DNA of 64,000 nucleotides from Nostoc sp. 'Lobaria pulmonaria (5183) cyanobiont'. GTDB lineage: Bacteria; Cyanobacteriota; Cyanobacteriia; Cyanobacteriales; Nostocaceae. The stretch spans positions 2,167,501 through 2,231,500 of the forward strand of contig NZ_CP026692.1 of assembly GCF_002949795.1 (NCBI RefSeq), read 5' to 3'. The notes beneath the pieces were generated by a model. The model was not told where the DNA came from and made no database searches. It worked only from the letters and a program-made list of their open reading frames with translations. Made by a program: the position numbers and the translations under genes. Positions 7,449 through 17,334 of this stretch are shown in pieces; position 1 is the stretch's first letter; each line of letters opens with the position of its first letter.

Positions 7449-9704
7449 ATGACTGATGAGATCATTGATTTGACAAACTGCGATCGCGAACCAATCCACA
7501 TTCCCAATCTGATCCAGCCTCACGGGGTTTTACTGGTTTTGCAAGATCCCACTCTAGAAATCCTTCAGGTGAGCAGCAACACCCAGGAAGTTGTTGGTCG
7601 TCAACCTGAAGAGTTGTTGGGCAAGTCGTTGTCAGATTTACTCGACGCCAAGCAGATTAAGCTGATTCAACAATGTCTAGCAGAGGATTTTGAAAGCGTT
7701 AATCCCCTCAACTTGTCCATTAAATATCTGAATAAATCAATTTACTTTGATGGCATTATACATCGTTTAAATAATATTATTCTGGAATTAGAACCGAAAA
7801 AAGCGAAGGGGAAAACAAACTTTTTTGACTTTTCTCAACAGGTAAGAGGAACCATTACCCGCATTCAGAAAGCACCCACACTGCTGGAAATGTGCCAGAT
7901 TGTGGTTACAGAAGTCCGGCGAATCACTGGTTTTGAACGCGTCATGGTCTATCGATTTGATCAAGAAGGAGCAGGTAAGGTAATCGCTGAAGACACTAAT
8001 CAAGAAACACCCTATTTGGATTTACACTATCCGTCCTCAGATATTCCCAAGCGAGCCAGACACCTATACACCCTCAATTGGCTGCGGCTGATTCCAGATG
8101 CCAGCTACCATCCTGTTACCTTAATTCCAGCGAACAATCCCTTGACAAATCAACCGCTCGATTTGAGTTTATCGGTGTTACGGAGTGTTTCTCCGTTACA
8201 TCTAGAATATCTGAAAAATATGGACGTGACTGCCTCCATGTCTATTTCCCTGATCCAGGATCAAAAGCTTTGGGGATTAATTGCCTGTCATCATTCCTCG
8301 CCTAAATATGTTTCTTACAATATCCGCACTATCTGCGAGTTTATTGGACAGGTGATGTCTGTGGAACTGGCAAATAAAGAAGCGAGTGAAGACATTGATT
8401 ATAAAAGGCAATTGAAATCACTGCAAACTCAATTTGTGGAAGGGTTGTCTCAGGCTGAGTATTTCCTGGATGGGATGGTACAACTGAAATCTCAATTACT
8501 CAATCTGACCAGCGCCACGGGAGCGGTGATATACAGTGGCAACCAGTGTATTCTACTGGGTAAAACGCCATCAGAAAAGGAGGTTTACGCCTTACTTGAT
8601 TGGATTAAACCTCACCTGTCTCATAACTTGTTTGAGACGCGATCGCTCACTAAAGATTACCCTGCTGCCGAGTCATATAAAGCGATCGCCAGTGGCGTTT
8701 TAGCCCTAGAAATTTCTAGAGTTCATCACAATTACCTTCTCTGGTTTCGTCCAGAGATAATTCAAACGGTGAATTGGGGCGGCAACCCCAACAAGCCTGT
8801 GGAAGTTTTGTCAGATGGCAGTTTAAGAATGTCTCCTCGCAAATCCTTTAAATTATGGCAAGAAACGGTGCAAGGGTCTGCCTTACCCTGGAAACCCTGT
8901 GAAGTTGAAACGGTCATTGAACTGCGAAGCCTGATTGTGGGCGTGGTGTTGCGGCAAGCGGACAAACTGGCATCAATGAATTTTGAATTACAACGCAGTA
9001 ACGAAGAACTCGATTCTTTCGCCTACGTTGCCTCCCATGACTTGAAAGAACCACTCCGGGGGATTCATAACTACGCTAACTTCTTAATGGAGGACTATGC
9101 AGAGGTACTGGATAATGATGGAATTGCCAAACTCCAAACCTTGGTGCGGCTGACCCAAAGAATGGAAGACTTGATCAATTCCCTCCTCCATTTCTCTCGG
9201 TTAGGACGCGCCGAACTGATCCGGCAACCAGTGAATCTGAATGAGTTAGTCCCGCAGGTAATCACCACATTGACCATTGCCCGACCGCAGAGTAAAGTTG
9301 AGTTTCGCATTCCTCAAGCTTTTCACAGCATTCAATGCGATCGCGCTCAGATCATTGAACTTTTCACCAATCTGATTAGCAACGCTATTAAGTACAATGA
9401 TAAACCTGAGAAGTGGGTCGAGATTGGTTTCATCGAAGGAAATGGGGAAACAAAAGCAGCTGCTACTTCTGTGACTTTCTACGTTCGTGATAACGGCATT
9501 GGCATTCTTCAAGAGCATCTCGACAAAATCTTTCAGATATTCCGTCGCTTACATGGACGGGACGACTTTGGCGGTGGGACTGGGGTAGGGTTAACCATTG
9601 CCCGCAAAATTGTGGAACGGCATGGTGGTAAAATTTGGGTGGAATCTACTCTCACTCAAGGCAGTACGTTTTACTTCACCCTGTCAGCGGAGGCAAACAC
9701 ATGA
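7449..9704 (+). CDS. cphB: Biliverdin-type phytochrome histidine kinase
   Basis: A 751-residue phytochrome with the order PAS (about 18-120), GAF (about 135-305), PHY (about 320-500), HisKA (phospho-acceptor His530 in FAYVASHDLKEPLRG) and HATPase (N box from Asn641, then RDNGIGI and GTGVGL). The Cys used by plant/Cph1 phytochromes is replaced by Leu250 (SPLHLEYL), while His251 and the PSSDIP motif (Asp198) are kept. A Cys is present at position 11 in NCDREPIHIPN, the place where bacteriophytochromes attach biliverdin. So it should be a red/far-red biliverdin sensor of the cyanobacterial CphB kind. It overlaps its response regulator by ATGA. The symbol follows the described CphB/RcpB pairs. 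Confidence 0.9.
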   Translation: MTDEIIDLTNCDREPIHIPNLIQPHGVLLVLQDPTLEILQVSSNTQEVVGRQPEELLGKSLSDLLDAKQIKLIQQCLAEDFESVNPLNLSIKYLNKSIYFDGIIHRLNNIILELEPKKAKGKTNFFDFSQQVRGTITRIQKAPTLLEMCQIVVTEVRRITGFERVMVYRFDQEGAGKVIAEDTNQETPYLDLHYPSSDIPKRARHLYTLNWLRLIPDASYHPVTLIPANNPLTNQPLDLSLSVLRSVSPLHLEYLKNMDVTASMSISLIQDQKLWGLIACHHSSPKYVSYNIRTICEFIGQVMSVELANKEASEDIDYKRQLKSLQTQFVEGLSQAEYFLDGMVQLKSQLLNLTSATGAVIYSGNQCILLGKTPSEKEVYALLDWIKPHLSHNLFETRSLTKDYPAAESYKAIASGVLALEISRVHHNYLLWFRPEIIQTVNWGGNPNKPVEVLSDGSLRMSPRKSFKLWQETVQGSALPWKPCEVETVIELRSLIVGVVLRQADKLASMNFELQRSNEELDSFAYVASHDLKEPLRGIHNYANFLMEDYAEVLDNDGIAKLQTLVRLTQRMEDLINSLLHFSRLGRAELIRQPVNLNELVPQVITTLTIARPQSKVEFRIPQAFHSIQCDRAQIIELFTNLISNAIKYNDKPEKWVEIGFIEGNGETKAAATSVTFYVRDNGIGILQEHLDKIFQIFRRLHGRDDFGGGTGVGLTIARKIVERHGGKIWVESTLTQGSTFYFTLSAEANT

Positions 9705-10174
9705 CTAGCTTTTCAGCTTCTCCTGTCAGGCAAACGCCATTGCTTTTAATTGTGGAGGATAGCAACGAAGATTTTGAGGTACTGCAACGATTTCTAAAGC
9801 GTTCTAGTATTGCGGTTCCCATTCAACGGTGTATAAATGGGGAACAAGCGTTGGCGTTCCTTTATCGGACTGGCAACTATGTTGATCGCGAAACTGCGCC
9901 CCGCCCCGGCTTGATTATGCTTGACTTGAACCTGCCCGGAACCGATGGACGAGAAGTATTGCGCCGGATTAAACAGGATGACAACTTGAACATGATTCCA
10001 GTCGTAGTGTTTACTACCTCTAATAATCCCAAAGATATCGAAGTATGTTATCGCTATGGGGTCAACAGCTACATCGTTAAGCCAATCAATTTCGTTAAAC
10101 TGAAACGAGATATTCAGATGCTCGTAGAATATTGGTTTGAAGTGACGACGCTACCTGATTATCCAAAGGATTAG
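9701..10174 (+). CDS. rcpB: Phytochrome response regulator
   Basis: A 157-residue single-domain receiver. Acidic residues are in LLIVEDSNEDFEV, the phospho-acceptor is Asp75 in MLDLNLPGTDG, and the switch and Lys residues are in VVFTTSNN and YIVKPINF. No output domain is attached, as in Rcp1-type regulators, so it should pass phosphate onward or act by protein contact. I chose ATG 9701, preceded by GGAGG, because it overlaps the kinase stop (ATGA) and removes a long N-terminal run-on. This is a translationally coupled two-component pair. Confidence 0.92.
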   Translation: MTSFSASPVRQTPLLLIVEDSNEDFEVLQRFLKRSSIAVPIQRCINGEQALAFLYRTGNYVDRETAPRPGLIMLDLNLPGTDGREVLRRIKQDDNLNMIPVVVFTTSNNPKDIEVCYRYGVNSYIVKPINFVKLKRDIQMLVEYWFEVTTLPDYPKD

Positions 10175-11178
10175 TCATGAGTCAGAGATCGCGCAATTGC
10201 CTGATCGTTTTTCAGTTAGATATTGAAAATCGATTTTTTGTCAACAAGGAAATTCGCTGAACTCAGTGGATTGACCACTTTTGTAGATATGTAAAAAAAA
10301 GCTAATATTTTTTAACTATATCTAACAACGTATTGAGTATTTATTTCTTTTTCAGAGTTTTCTGTATTGATAGCAAAAATCCTAAAAATCATGTTATCTA
10401 TCGTGTTTATTAGTTCTATAGAACTCAATTTTGCTCGGTTAATAATATTCATAGGTGGGTTAAGGAACGAAAACCAACCTAGACATTTTTATTTTCTAGC
10501 CTTAACTAAGCACTATTGCTATAGGACTAATATTTTATTTTTGAAATCTTCGTAGGGTCTGTTAGCAATAGCATAACGCACTAAAAGCTTGGAATCTGCC
10601 ATTGGTCTAATCTCAACTTTATCCAAATTAAGAACTCGGTTTTCTATATCCAGCAAAAACCCTGACTTTTTGGCAAATACTTTTTCCATGTCACAGATTA
10701 TTAATGAAGTTCAAAAATTAAAACTAGCTGACCACAGTAATTTCAGCTTATATGTTTGCCTAAGGTACAAATGGATAAGGTGGAGCTAATATCATGTTGG
10801 GAAAAACTTATCATTTAGATTGCAAGGTTCAAGAAGCAGAGAAAAAAAGGTTTTTAAGATGTTTACATAAACTTCTATATTAATAAATAATAAAGAAAAT
10901 CCGTTCTTCATAAATAATTTGTATTAGTGAATGAATATTTATAAACTGCTCTCTGACAAAAGTGATATAAGTCTTATAAGTAGGTTAAAAGCAAAATATA
11001 CATCATAAACGAGCAAACGAATTAATGTAAAGTTGATGTAAAGAGCAACCAAAGAAACTCTATCAAGTATGTTAAAATCCTGGCATCTGAAGGGTTTTAG
11101 CATTTGTTGAAAAATCCCAATTTTTCTCTGCCAACCTGCAAAATGTAGGTTAACTCATACTCAATTAATTAATTCACG
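10175..11178. other. Long AT-rich spacer
   Basis: About 1 kb between the phytochrome pair and the hybrid kinase. Two short frames (10367-10555 and 10589-10789) start at non-ATG codons or have no coding character and I do not accept them. A fragment near 10445-10500 resembles the GGAACGAAACC hairpin at 1620-1660. No terminator with a clear T tract was seen. Confidence 0.4.
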
Positions 11179-14100
11179 ATGTCTCAGCAACAGCGCACTC
11201 TCTTAATTGTCGATGATTCGCCAGAAGATCGAGAACTCTATCGGCGATATTTGCTGCGCGATCGCGAATATTCCTATACATTTTTAGAAGCAACGCTGGG
11301 GCAGCAAGGACTAGAACTTTGGCAGCAACACCAGCCCGATGCTGTGTTGGTTGATTATCGGCTACCTGACCTAGACGGACTGGAATTTCTAGCACAATTG
11401 CAACCCTCAATGCAACAGCCTTGCCTACCTGTAATTGTTGTCACGGGGCAGGGCAACGAGGCGATCGCAGTTAAGGCGATCAAAGCGGGCGCACAAGATT
11501 ATCTTGTCAAAGAGCAAATTACCCCAGAAAAGCTGCAAACAGCGGTTAATGGAGCAATTGAAACAGTGCGGCTACACACCCAACTACAACAGCGTGTTGA
11601 ACGAGAGCGCGTAGTTTCACATATTACCCAGAAAATTCATCAATCGCTAAATCTGGATGAAATTCTTCAGACAACCGTAACCGAAGTGCGAGAATTTCTG
11701 CACACCGATCGCGTCTTGGTTTTTCAGTTAAAACCTGACGGAGATGGCACAGTAGTAGCAGAATCGGTTGGGACAGAGTGGCGATCGCTCCTTTACTCCA
11801 CTATGTACGATCCCTGCCTCGCTAAGAAATACCTTGCATCGAATCTACAAGAAATTGTCAGCAACGATCCCGCCTTTGTCGAAAATTATATCCAACGCTA
11901 TCGTCAGGGTTACGTAACAGCAATATTTGATATTCAAGATAGCAGCATTGACCCATGCCACGTTGAATTGTTGGCTCAGTATCAAGTAAAAGCTAATCTG
12001 GTCGTGCCGATTATTTACGATAACCACTTTTGGGGATTGCTAATTGCTCACAACTGTGCTACGCCAAAAAGATGGCAACCCTTAGAGATTGACTTGCTTA
12101 AAGAACTGGCGATTCAAGTTGGCATTGCAATTCGACAGGCGCAACTCTATCAGCAGGCACACAATGAACTGACCGATCGCAGACGGGTAGAAGCAGAATT
12201 ACGGCAGAGTGACGAAAAGCTGCAAGTGGCACTATCAGCTTCTCGGATGGGAACATGGAACTGGAACATCCAGACGGGAACAATTTCCTGGTCAAATAAC
12301 CTGGAAGCCTTATTTGGACTGGAAGCAGGAGAATTTGACGGCTCATTCGAGATGTTTGCGGCGCGGTTGCACCCTGACGATCGCGATCGCGTCGTGGCAG
12401 CCGTCAATCGTGCTGTCGCCAACGGAGAAGACTATGACATTGAATTTCGAGTGGTATATCCCAACGGTAAGATTCGGTGGGCACTGAGCCAGGGCAAGGT
12501 ATTTTACGACCAACACGGACAACCGATTCAGATGGCTGGTATCGATTTAGATATCACCGAACGCAAACGGTCAGCTGAAGCCCTGCGCCAGAGTGAAGAA
12601 TTTAAAAACCGTATTTTAGATAGCAGTTCTGACTGCATCAAGGTATTAAGCCTCGATGGGCAGCTGCTCTACATAAATACAGGTGGACTGTATTTGATGG
12701 AAATTGACGACTTAAATTCCTATCTCAATACTGAATGGCTCTGTTTCTGGGAAGGCAGCTATCGGCAACAGGCAGAGCAAGCACTCGCTGCCGCTAAAGC
12801 AGGCGAAGTCAACATTTTTCGCGGATACTGCCCAACTGCAAAAGGTACTGCAAAATGGTGGGAAGTGGTCGTTAGCCCGATTCTGGATGCCTCCGGGCAG
12901 TTAGAACGAATCTTATTGATTTCGCGAGACATCACCGATCGCAAAAAGATAGAACTCCTCTTGCAGGAGAGCGAAGCCCGGTTGAAATTGGCGTACAAAG
13001 CTACGGGATTGGGACTATGGGACTGGGACATTACCCGCAAAAGTATACATGTATCTGAAGAGTACTACAATCTGTTCGGGCTTGACCCAACCACAGAGGA
13101 AATCAGCTATGAACTGTGGTTAAGCCACCTGCACCCAGACGATCGCACCTCAGCCAATGAAATAGTCAGTCACACGATCCAGCAACAGCAAGAGTACTAT
13201 GAAGATGATTACCGTATTGTACATCCTGATGGCATTCGCTGGTTAGCGGCTAGAGGTCAGGTTTTCTATGATGCTGCGGGCAATGCAGTACGGATGGTAG
13301 GCAACGTGCAGGATATCACCGCTCGCAAACAAGCTGAAATCGAACGCGATCGCTTGTTGAAATTGGAGCAAGCAGCCAGAGTTGAAGCCGAACGCGCCAA
13401 TCGCATCAAAGATGAGTTTCTGGCGATTCTCTCCCATGAATTGCGATCGCCTCTCAACCCCATTCTCGGCTGGACAAAACTGCTACAAACCCGCAAATTT
13501 AGTGAAGCCAAAACAGCTGAAGCTTTAGCCACCATTGAACGCAACGCGAAACTGCAAACTCAACTGATTGATGACTTGCTCGATGTAGCCAAGATTCTGC
13601 GCGGCAAACTCAGCATAGATGCGGCTCCTGTAAATCTGGCATTTGTGATTGAATCTGCGATCGACACGGTAAATACAGCAGCCCTTTCCAAATCAATTGT
13701 GTTGCATTCAGTACTGCCGAATATTGGGCAAGTCTCTGGAGATTCCAACCGCCTTCAACAGATCGTTTGGAATTTACTTTCCAATGCGATCAAGTTTACC
13801 CCCAAGGGAGGACGAGTAGAAACCAGACTAGAGCGAATTGACGATCGGGCACAGATTATCGTCAGTGACACTGGCAAAGGCATTAACTCTGACTTTCTCC
13901 CGTATATTTTTGAGTCATTTCGCCAGGAAGATGTCTCAATTACTCGCAAGTATGGGGGGTTAGGATTGGGGTTGGCGATCGTCCGGCAGTTAGTTGAGGC
14001 GCACGGCGGCACCATCAAGGCTGATAGTCCTGGTGAAGGCTTGGGAGCCACCTTTACAGTCCAGTTGCCACTACTGAATGTGGAACCGGAAATCAAGCAG

Positions 14101-14538
14101 ACAGATGAGTTGCCACAACAAGCACTCGAACTCACGGGGATTCGAGTTCTCACAGTCGATGACGATCCCGATGCTCGTGAGCTATTAACAGTATTACTTG
14201 CGGAATACGGAGCAAAAGTGCTGACTGTTGCCTCTGCGACAGAAGTATTGGCAAACTTGGAGTCTTTTCAACCCGATGTTTTAGTCAGTGATATTGGGAT
14301 GCACGAAGTCGATGGCTATTCCCTGATCAAACAGATCCGCACTTTAACGCCCGAAAAAGGGGGAAAGATTCCCGCGATCGCTTTGACTGCTTATGCCAGA
14401 GTTGAGGATTCCCAGCGAGCGATCAGCAGTGGCTATCAACGGCACGTTACCAAGCCCCTCGATCCAGAAGAGTTAGTTCAAGCTGTGGTGGCACTTGCAC
14501 GCGGTAAACTAAACCATCCCATTCCTCAAAATGATTAG
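11179..14538 (+). CDS. Hybrid histidine kinase with a cyanobacteriochrome-like GAF domain
   Basis: 1119 residues: REC (1-125, Asp59 in VDYRLPDLDG), GAF (about 150-320), three PAS/PAC units (about 335-460, 465-590, 595-720), HisKA (His753 in LSHELRSPLNPILGW), HATPase (N box WNLLSNAIKFTP, then VSDTGKGI and GGLGLGLAIV) and a C-terminal REC (Asp1038 in VSDIGMHEVDG). The GAF domain has Cys260-His261 in DPCHVELLAQYQVKANLVVPI-type context, the bilin-attachment position of cyanobacteriochromes, and a second Cys213 in YDPCL, at the place of the DXCF motif. It also keeps the WGLLIAH strand. This predicts a bilin photosensor, possibly dual-Cys. Light sensing is inferred; the phosphorelay is clear. Confidence 0.88.
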   Translation: MSQQQRTLLIVDDSPEDRELYRRYLLRDREYSYTFLEATLGQQGLELWQQHQPDAVLVDYRLPDLDGLEFLAQLQPSMQQPCLPVIVVTGQGNEAIAVKAIKAGAQDYLVKEQITPEKLQTAVNGAIETVRLHTQLQQRVERERVVSHITQKIHQSLNLDEILQTTVTEVREFLHTDRVLVFQLKPDGDGTVVAESVGTEWRSLLYSTMYDPCLAKKYLASNLQEIVSNDPAFVENYIQRYRQGYVTAIFDIQDSSIDPCHVELLAQYQVKANLVVPIIYDNHFWGLLIAHNCATPKRWQPLEIDLLKELAIQVGIAIRQAQLYQQAHNELTDRRRVEAELRQSDEKLQVALSASRMGTWNWNIQTGTISWSNNLEALFGLEAGEFDGSFEMFAARLHPDDRDRVVAAVNRAVANGEDYDIEFRVVYPNGKIRWALSQGKVFYDQHGQPIQMAGIDLDITERKRSAEALRQSEEFKNRILDSSSDCIKVLSLDGQLLYINTGGLYLMEIDDLNSYLNTEWLCFWEGSYRQQAEQALAAAKAGEVNIFRGYCPTAKGTAKWWEVVVSPILDASGQLERILLISRDITDRKKIELLLQESEARLKLAYKATGLGLWDWDITRKSIHVSEEYYNLFGLDPTTEEISYELWLSHLHPDDRTSANEIVSHTIQQQQEYYEDDYRIVHPDGIRWLAARGQVFYDAAGNAVRMVGNVQDITARKQAEIERDRLLKLEQAARVEAERANRIKDEFLAILSHELRSPLNPILGWTKLLQTRKFSEAKTAEALATIERNAKLQTQLIDDLLDVAKILRGKLSIDAAPVNLAFVIESAIDTVNTAALSKSIVLHSVLPNIGQVSGDSNRLQQIVWNLLSNAIKFTPKGGRVETRLERIDDRAQIIVSDTGKGINSDFLPYIFESFRQEDVSITRKYGGLGLGLAIVRQLVEAHGGTIKADSPGEGLGATFTVQLPLLNVEPEIKQTDELPQQALELTGIRVLTVDDDPDARELLTVLLAEYGAKVLTVASATEVLANLESFQPDVLVSDIGMHEVDGYSLIKQIRTLTPEKGGKIPAIALTAYARVEDSQRAISSGYQRHVTKPLDPEELVQAVVALARGKLNHPIPQND

Positions 14539-14547
14539 ATTTAACCT

Positions 14548-15558
14548 TCAATTCACACCTGTGTTTGGATTGACCTTCAAAAGTGCTTCTCGAATAATAG
14601 CGGAGCACTCCCTGGCTGAGTCTATCTCCTCTTTGAATCTTTGTGCCGCCAAGGTTTGATTGCGAGCCTCCATCCTTGAAGCCATACGACGTGATAAAGA
14701 AGCTTTCTCTTCCAATGCCCTCAAAGCGATCCATAGTGCATCTTCCAGCTTATCAGACTGCGTGGCCAGCAAAGTTTTTGCTGAAAAAGCATGACCCGTG
14801 CGGCACCGGAAGCGCAATAAATTTCCCTCTTCAATTTCCCAGAGGATACCGCCGCAGTCAGGACAGCCAAAGGTTGATGGTTTACCAGGTCGATTGCCTT
14901 CGTTTTCTACTGCTTCTAAATTCAATTGCGCTATTTCAGTTTCAAACTCCATCTTGCTAGGTACGGGGTTTTCTGGTTGTACTTCCATTGGCGTATTAAC
15001 TAGAGCTACTAAAGTAGAAGGAATATCGGAAAGTGGCAAAATCTGGTCAATATCCTCTACGTTCTCGATCGCATTACGTGGCATATCAGGATACAATGCA
15101 TCGTCAGGATTTTGGACAATTGCCACACCGCGCCGCATTTTTACAGCTATTAGTCCCGACGTGCCGTCGTCAAGCAAACCTGTTAGTAGCACAGCAATCA
15201 CTCGCTGCCCATAGGTTCGCGCTGCACTGCGAAACAATGGATCGATAGCGGGACGACAATGATTTTCTTTTGCTCCCCGCGCCAAACGCAAATATCCTTG
15301 TTCTACCAGTAAATGGTAGTCAGGCGGAGCGACATAAATCCTACCATGAACAATAGCTTCGCCGTCCTGAGCATGAGACACTGGTAAGTTGCCAGCGCGA
15401 CTTAATATTCTTGGCAGAACACTTGTGCCATGACTGGATACATGAAGAACTATGATCACAGCAGCATTGAGATCGGGCGGCAAATGCTTGACTAGATAAG
15501 TCAGCGCCTCAACTCCACCTGCTGATGTTCCAATGACAATAATATTGTATTTAAGCAT
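14548..15558 (-). CDS. Stand-alone CheB-type protein-glutamate methylesterase
   Basis: 336 residues. The CheB catalytic domain fills residues 1-190: nucleophile Ser12 in GTSAGGVEAL, His39 in VLHVSSHG, and the Asp region VLLTGLLDDGTSGL. There is no N-terminal receiver, unlike classical CheB. The C-terminal part has a zinc-ribbon-like segment CPDCGG...RCRTGH and a helical tail. It may remove methyl groups from, or deamidate, chemoreceptor-like partners; no receptor or CheR gene is in the window. It is convergent with the hybrid kinase (9-base gap), so a link to that signalling protein is only positional. Confidence 0.85.
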   Translation of the reverse strand: MLKYNIIVIGTSAGGVEALTYLVKHLPPDLNAAVIIVLHVSSHGTSVLPRILSRAGNLPVSHAQDGEAIVHGRIYVAPPDYHLLVEQGYLRLARGAKENHCRPAIDPLFRSAARTYGQRVIAVLLTGLLDDGTSGLIAVKMRRGVAIVQNPDDALYPDMPRNAIENVEDIDQILPLSDIPSTLVALVNTPMEVQPENPVPSKMEFETEIAQLNLEAVENEGNRPGKPSTFGCPDCGGILWEIEEGNLLRFRCRTGHAFSAKTLLATQSDKLEDALWIALRALEEKASLSRRMASRMEARNQTLAAQRFKEEIDSARECSAIIREALLKVNPNTGVN

Positions 15559-15998
15559 TAATGTAATGATTTCACTAACATGGCAAAGTGGGCAGCAAAA
15601 GCAGATTTACTGCCAGTCTAGAGATTAACGCAGCCAAAAAATTTGCTTACCTAGCTTTGAGAGGATTATTCTTCCTTAAGGAATAGGACTTTAGACGAAT
15701 AGCACGAAATGCAATTTCGCGTCTCTAAAAGGGTTTTAAAATCACGCAAAATTATTTTCCGCGATTGAAAAAATATAAACTGCGGAAAACCATTTCCACA
15801 GAAATACAGCAGATTGCAACTTGGTGAGGTACAGATTATCGTAAGGGCACAACATTGTTGTGCCCCTACCTGTGTACCTCATTTACCTGAAAAACGCTGT
15901 ATATTCTAAGGGTCGTAGCAGTGCTACGTCTCTACATTGTTTTTCGGTGCTACGCTCTGTAGACATCGCTCAAATTTAAACATTAGTTGTCAAAATTT
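15559..15998. other. Spacer with a GC-rich hairpin
   Basis: No gene. At 15841-15869 there is a near-perfect hairpin (GTAAGGGCACAACA ... TGTTGTGCCCCTAC) followed by GTGTACCTCATTTACCTG. The same design recurs at 25298-25350 and 25395-25440, so this is a small dispersed palindromic repeat. Confidence 0.5.
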
Positions 15999-16224
15999 GA
16001 GCATTTGCAGCTAATGTTCTTCCATATATAAGAAACGCTTAAGCATTTGCAGCTAATGTATAATTATTTGTTGGAAAGGCTTAATACTTTGCAACAAATG
16101 TTCTTCCATATATAAGAAACCCTTAAGCATTTGCAGCTAATGTATAATTATTTGTTGGAAAGGCTTAATACTTTGCAACAAATTATCTTCCATGTATAAG
16201 AAACCTTTAAGCATTTGCAGCAAT
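15999..16224. repeat. 42-bp tandem repeat array with 84-bp higher-order period
   Basis: Units start at 15999, 16041, 16083, 16125, 16167 and 16209, exactly 42 bases apart; the last is partial. Units 2 and 4 are identical (AAGCATTTGCAGCTAATG...). Units 3 and 5 are a diverged version (AATACTTTGCAACAAAT...) and differ from each other at a few positions. The array therefore grew by duplication of an 84-bp pair. It lies in the spacer upstream of the sucrose-phosphate phosphatase gene and is not coding. Confidence 0.85.
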
Positions 16225-16575
16225 CATTGTAATGAACTTATAAATCTATTTTTTACCTGAAATATAACAGATATCCTAAGAAGCTACGGTGTACACACAA
16301 GTCCTAAAAACCTGGTTTGATAAGGCTTGACTGGAGGCGGACTGTTTGCATGTATCGCTTGTACGAAAAACTGTAGATTAGCGATCGCTCTTTCTGCAAC
16401 TGAGTTTAGCTGTGGGAAAAGATTTGTTGATTCATTTAGGGCATTTACTGACAATCATCACAACTATCCTTAATCTCGAATTGAATGTCTGACATATTTT
16501 GTTTTTAACAAACAAATCTCTTGCAAAAGTCTCTTCACGCGATAGAATAACGAAATTTTGCAAGAGGTCTTAATC
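16225..16575. other. Probable promoter region of the 16576 gene
   Basis: No ORF and no repeat seen. Contains one HIP1 site (about 16381) and AT-rich tracts; the promoter of the phosphatase-ruvA transcript presumably lies here. Confidence 0.3.
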
Positions 16576-17334
16576 ATGAAACCATTTCTTTTTGTAACCG
16601 ATTTAGATGACACCCTCGTGTATCGCACTGTGGGCGATGACAGCGCTTTACCAGAACTAAATCAACTGCTGGAGAGACATCGCCAAGAATACGGTACTAA
16701 AATCGTTTATTCTACTGGGCGATCGCCTGTACTTTACAAAGAACTCCAAGCTCAAAAAAATCTTTTGCAACCGGATGCCCTCGTCCTGTCTGTGGGTACA
16801 GAAATTTACCTCGATGGTACTGATACTCCCGACTCAGATTGGTCAGAAATCCTCTCTCCGGGATGGGAACGGGAAACTGTATTATCTATTACGAAAAAAT
16901 ATTCTGAGTTAGTTCGGCAACCAGATTCAGAACAGCGTCCCTTCAAAGTGAGTTGTTTCCTAGAACAAGAAGTATCTGCGAATGTTCTACCACAACTTGA
17001 AGCAGAGTTGCAGAAATCAAAATTAAATGTAAAGTTAATCTACAGTAGCGGTATTGACCTTGACATTGTACCCCATAGCAGCGATAAAGGTCAGGCAATG
17101 CAGTTTTTACGCCAGAAGTGGAAATTTGCAGCAGAACAAACAGTTGTCTGTGGTGATTCGGGTAATGATATTGCTTTATTTGCTGTAGGCAACGAACGCG
17201 GAATCATTGTGGGGAATGCCCGCAAAGAGTTACTCCAATGGCACAATGAGTATCCCGCAGACTATCGCTACCTGGCTTCATGTTTTTGTGCAGGTGGAAT
17301 TATCGAAGGCTTAAATTATTTTGGTCTCTTGTAA
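16576..17334 (+). CDS. Sucrose-phosphate phosphatase-like HAD hydrolase
   Basis: 252 residues of the HAD superfamily with a C2B-type cap. Motif I is [10 protein letters not shown] (nucleophile Asp near residue 8), motif II is YSTGRSP, the Lys motif is in HSSDKGQA, and motif III is [13 protein letters not shown]. This matches cyanobacterial sucrose-6-phosphate phosphatases, which release sucrose from sucrose-6-phosphate, a compatible solute pathway. I chose ATG 16576 (preceded by AGAGG) over one six codons upstream. The stop codon shares one base with the start of ruvA. Other HAD sugar phosphatases cannot be fully excluded. Confidence 0.82.
   Translation: MKPFLFVTDLDDTLVYRTVGDDSALPELNQLLERHRQEYGTKIVYSTGRSPVLYKELQAQKNLLQPDALVLSVGTEIYLDGTDTPDSDWSEILSPGWERETVLSITKKYSELVRQPDSEQRPFKVSCFLEQEVSANVLPQLEAELQKSKLNVKLIYSSGIDLDIVPHSSDKGQAMQFLRQKWKFAAEQTVVCGDSGNDIALFAVGNERGIIVGNARKELLQWHNEYPADYRYLASCFCAGGIIEGLNYFGLL

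Noticed and set aside
10367..10789. Two short frames in the spacer after the phytochrome pair
   Set aside because: Neither shows a ribosome binding site or protein-like composition; the second needs a TTG start.
15999..16224. CRISPR array
   Set aside because: The units are contiguous 42-bp repeats that fill the whole period; there are no unique spacers between them and no cas genes nearby.
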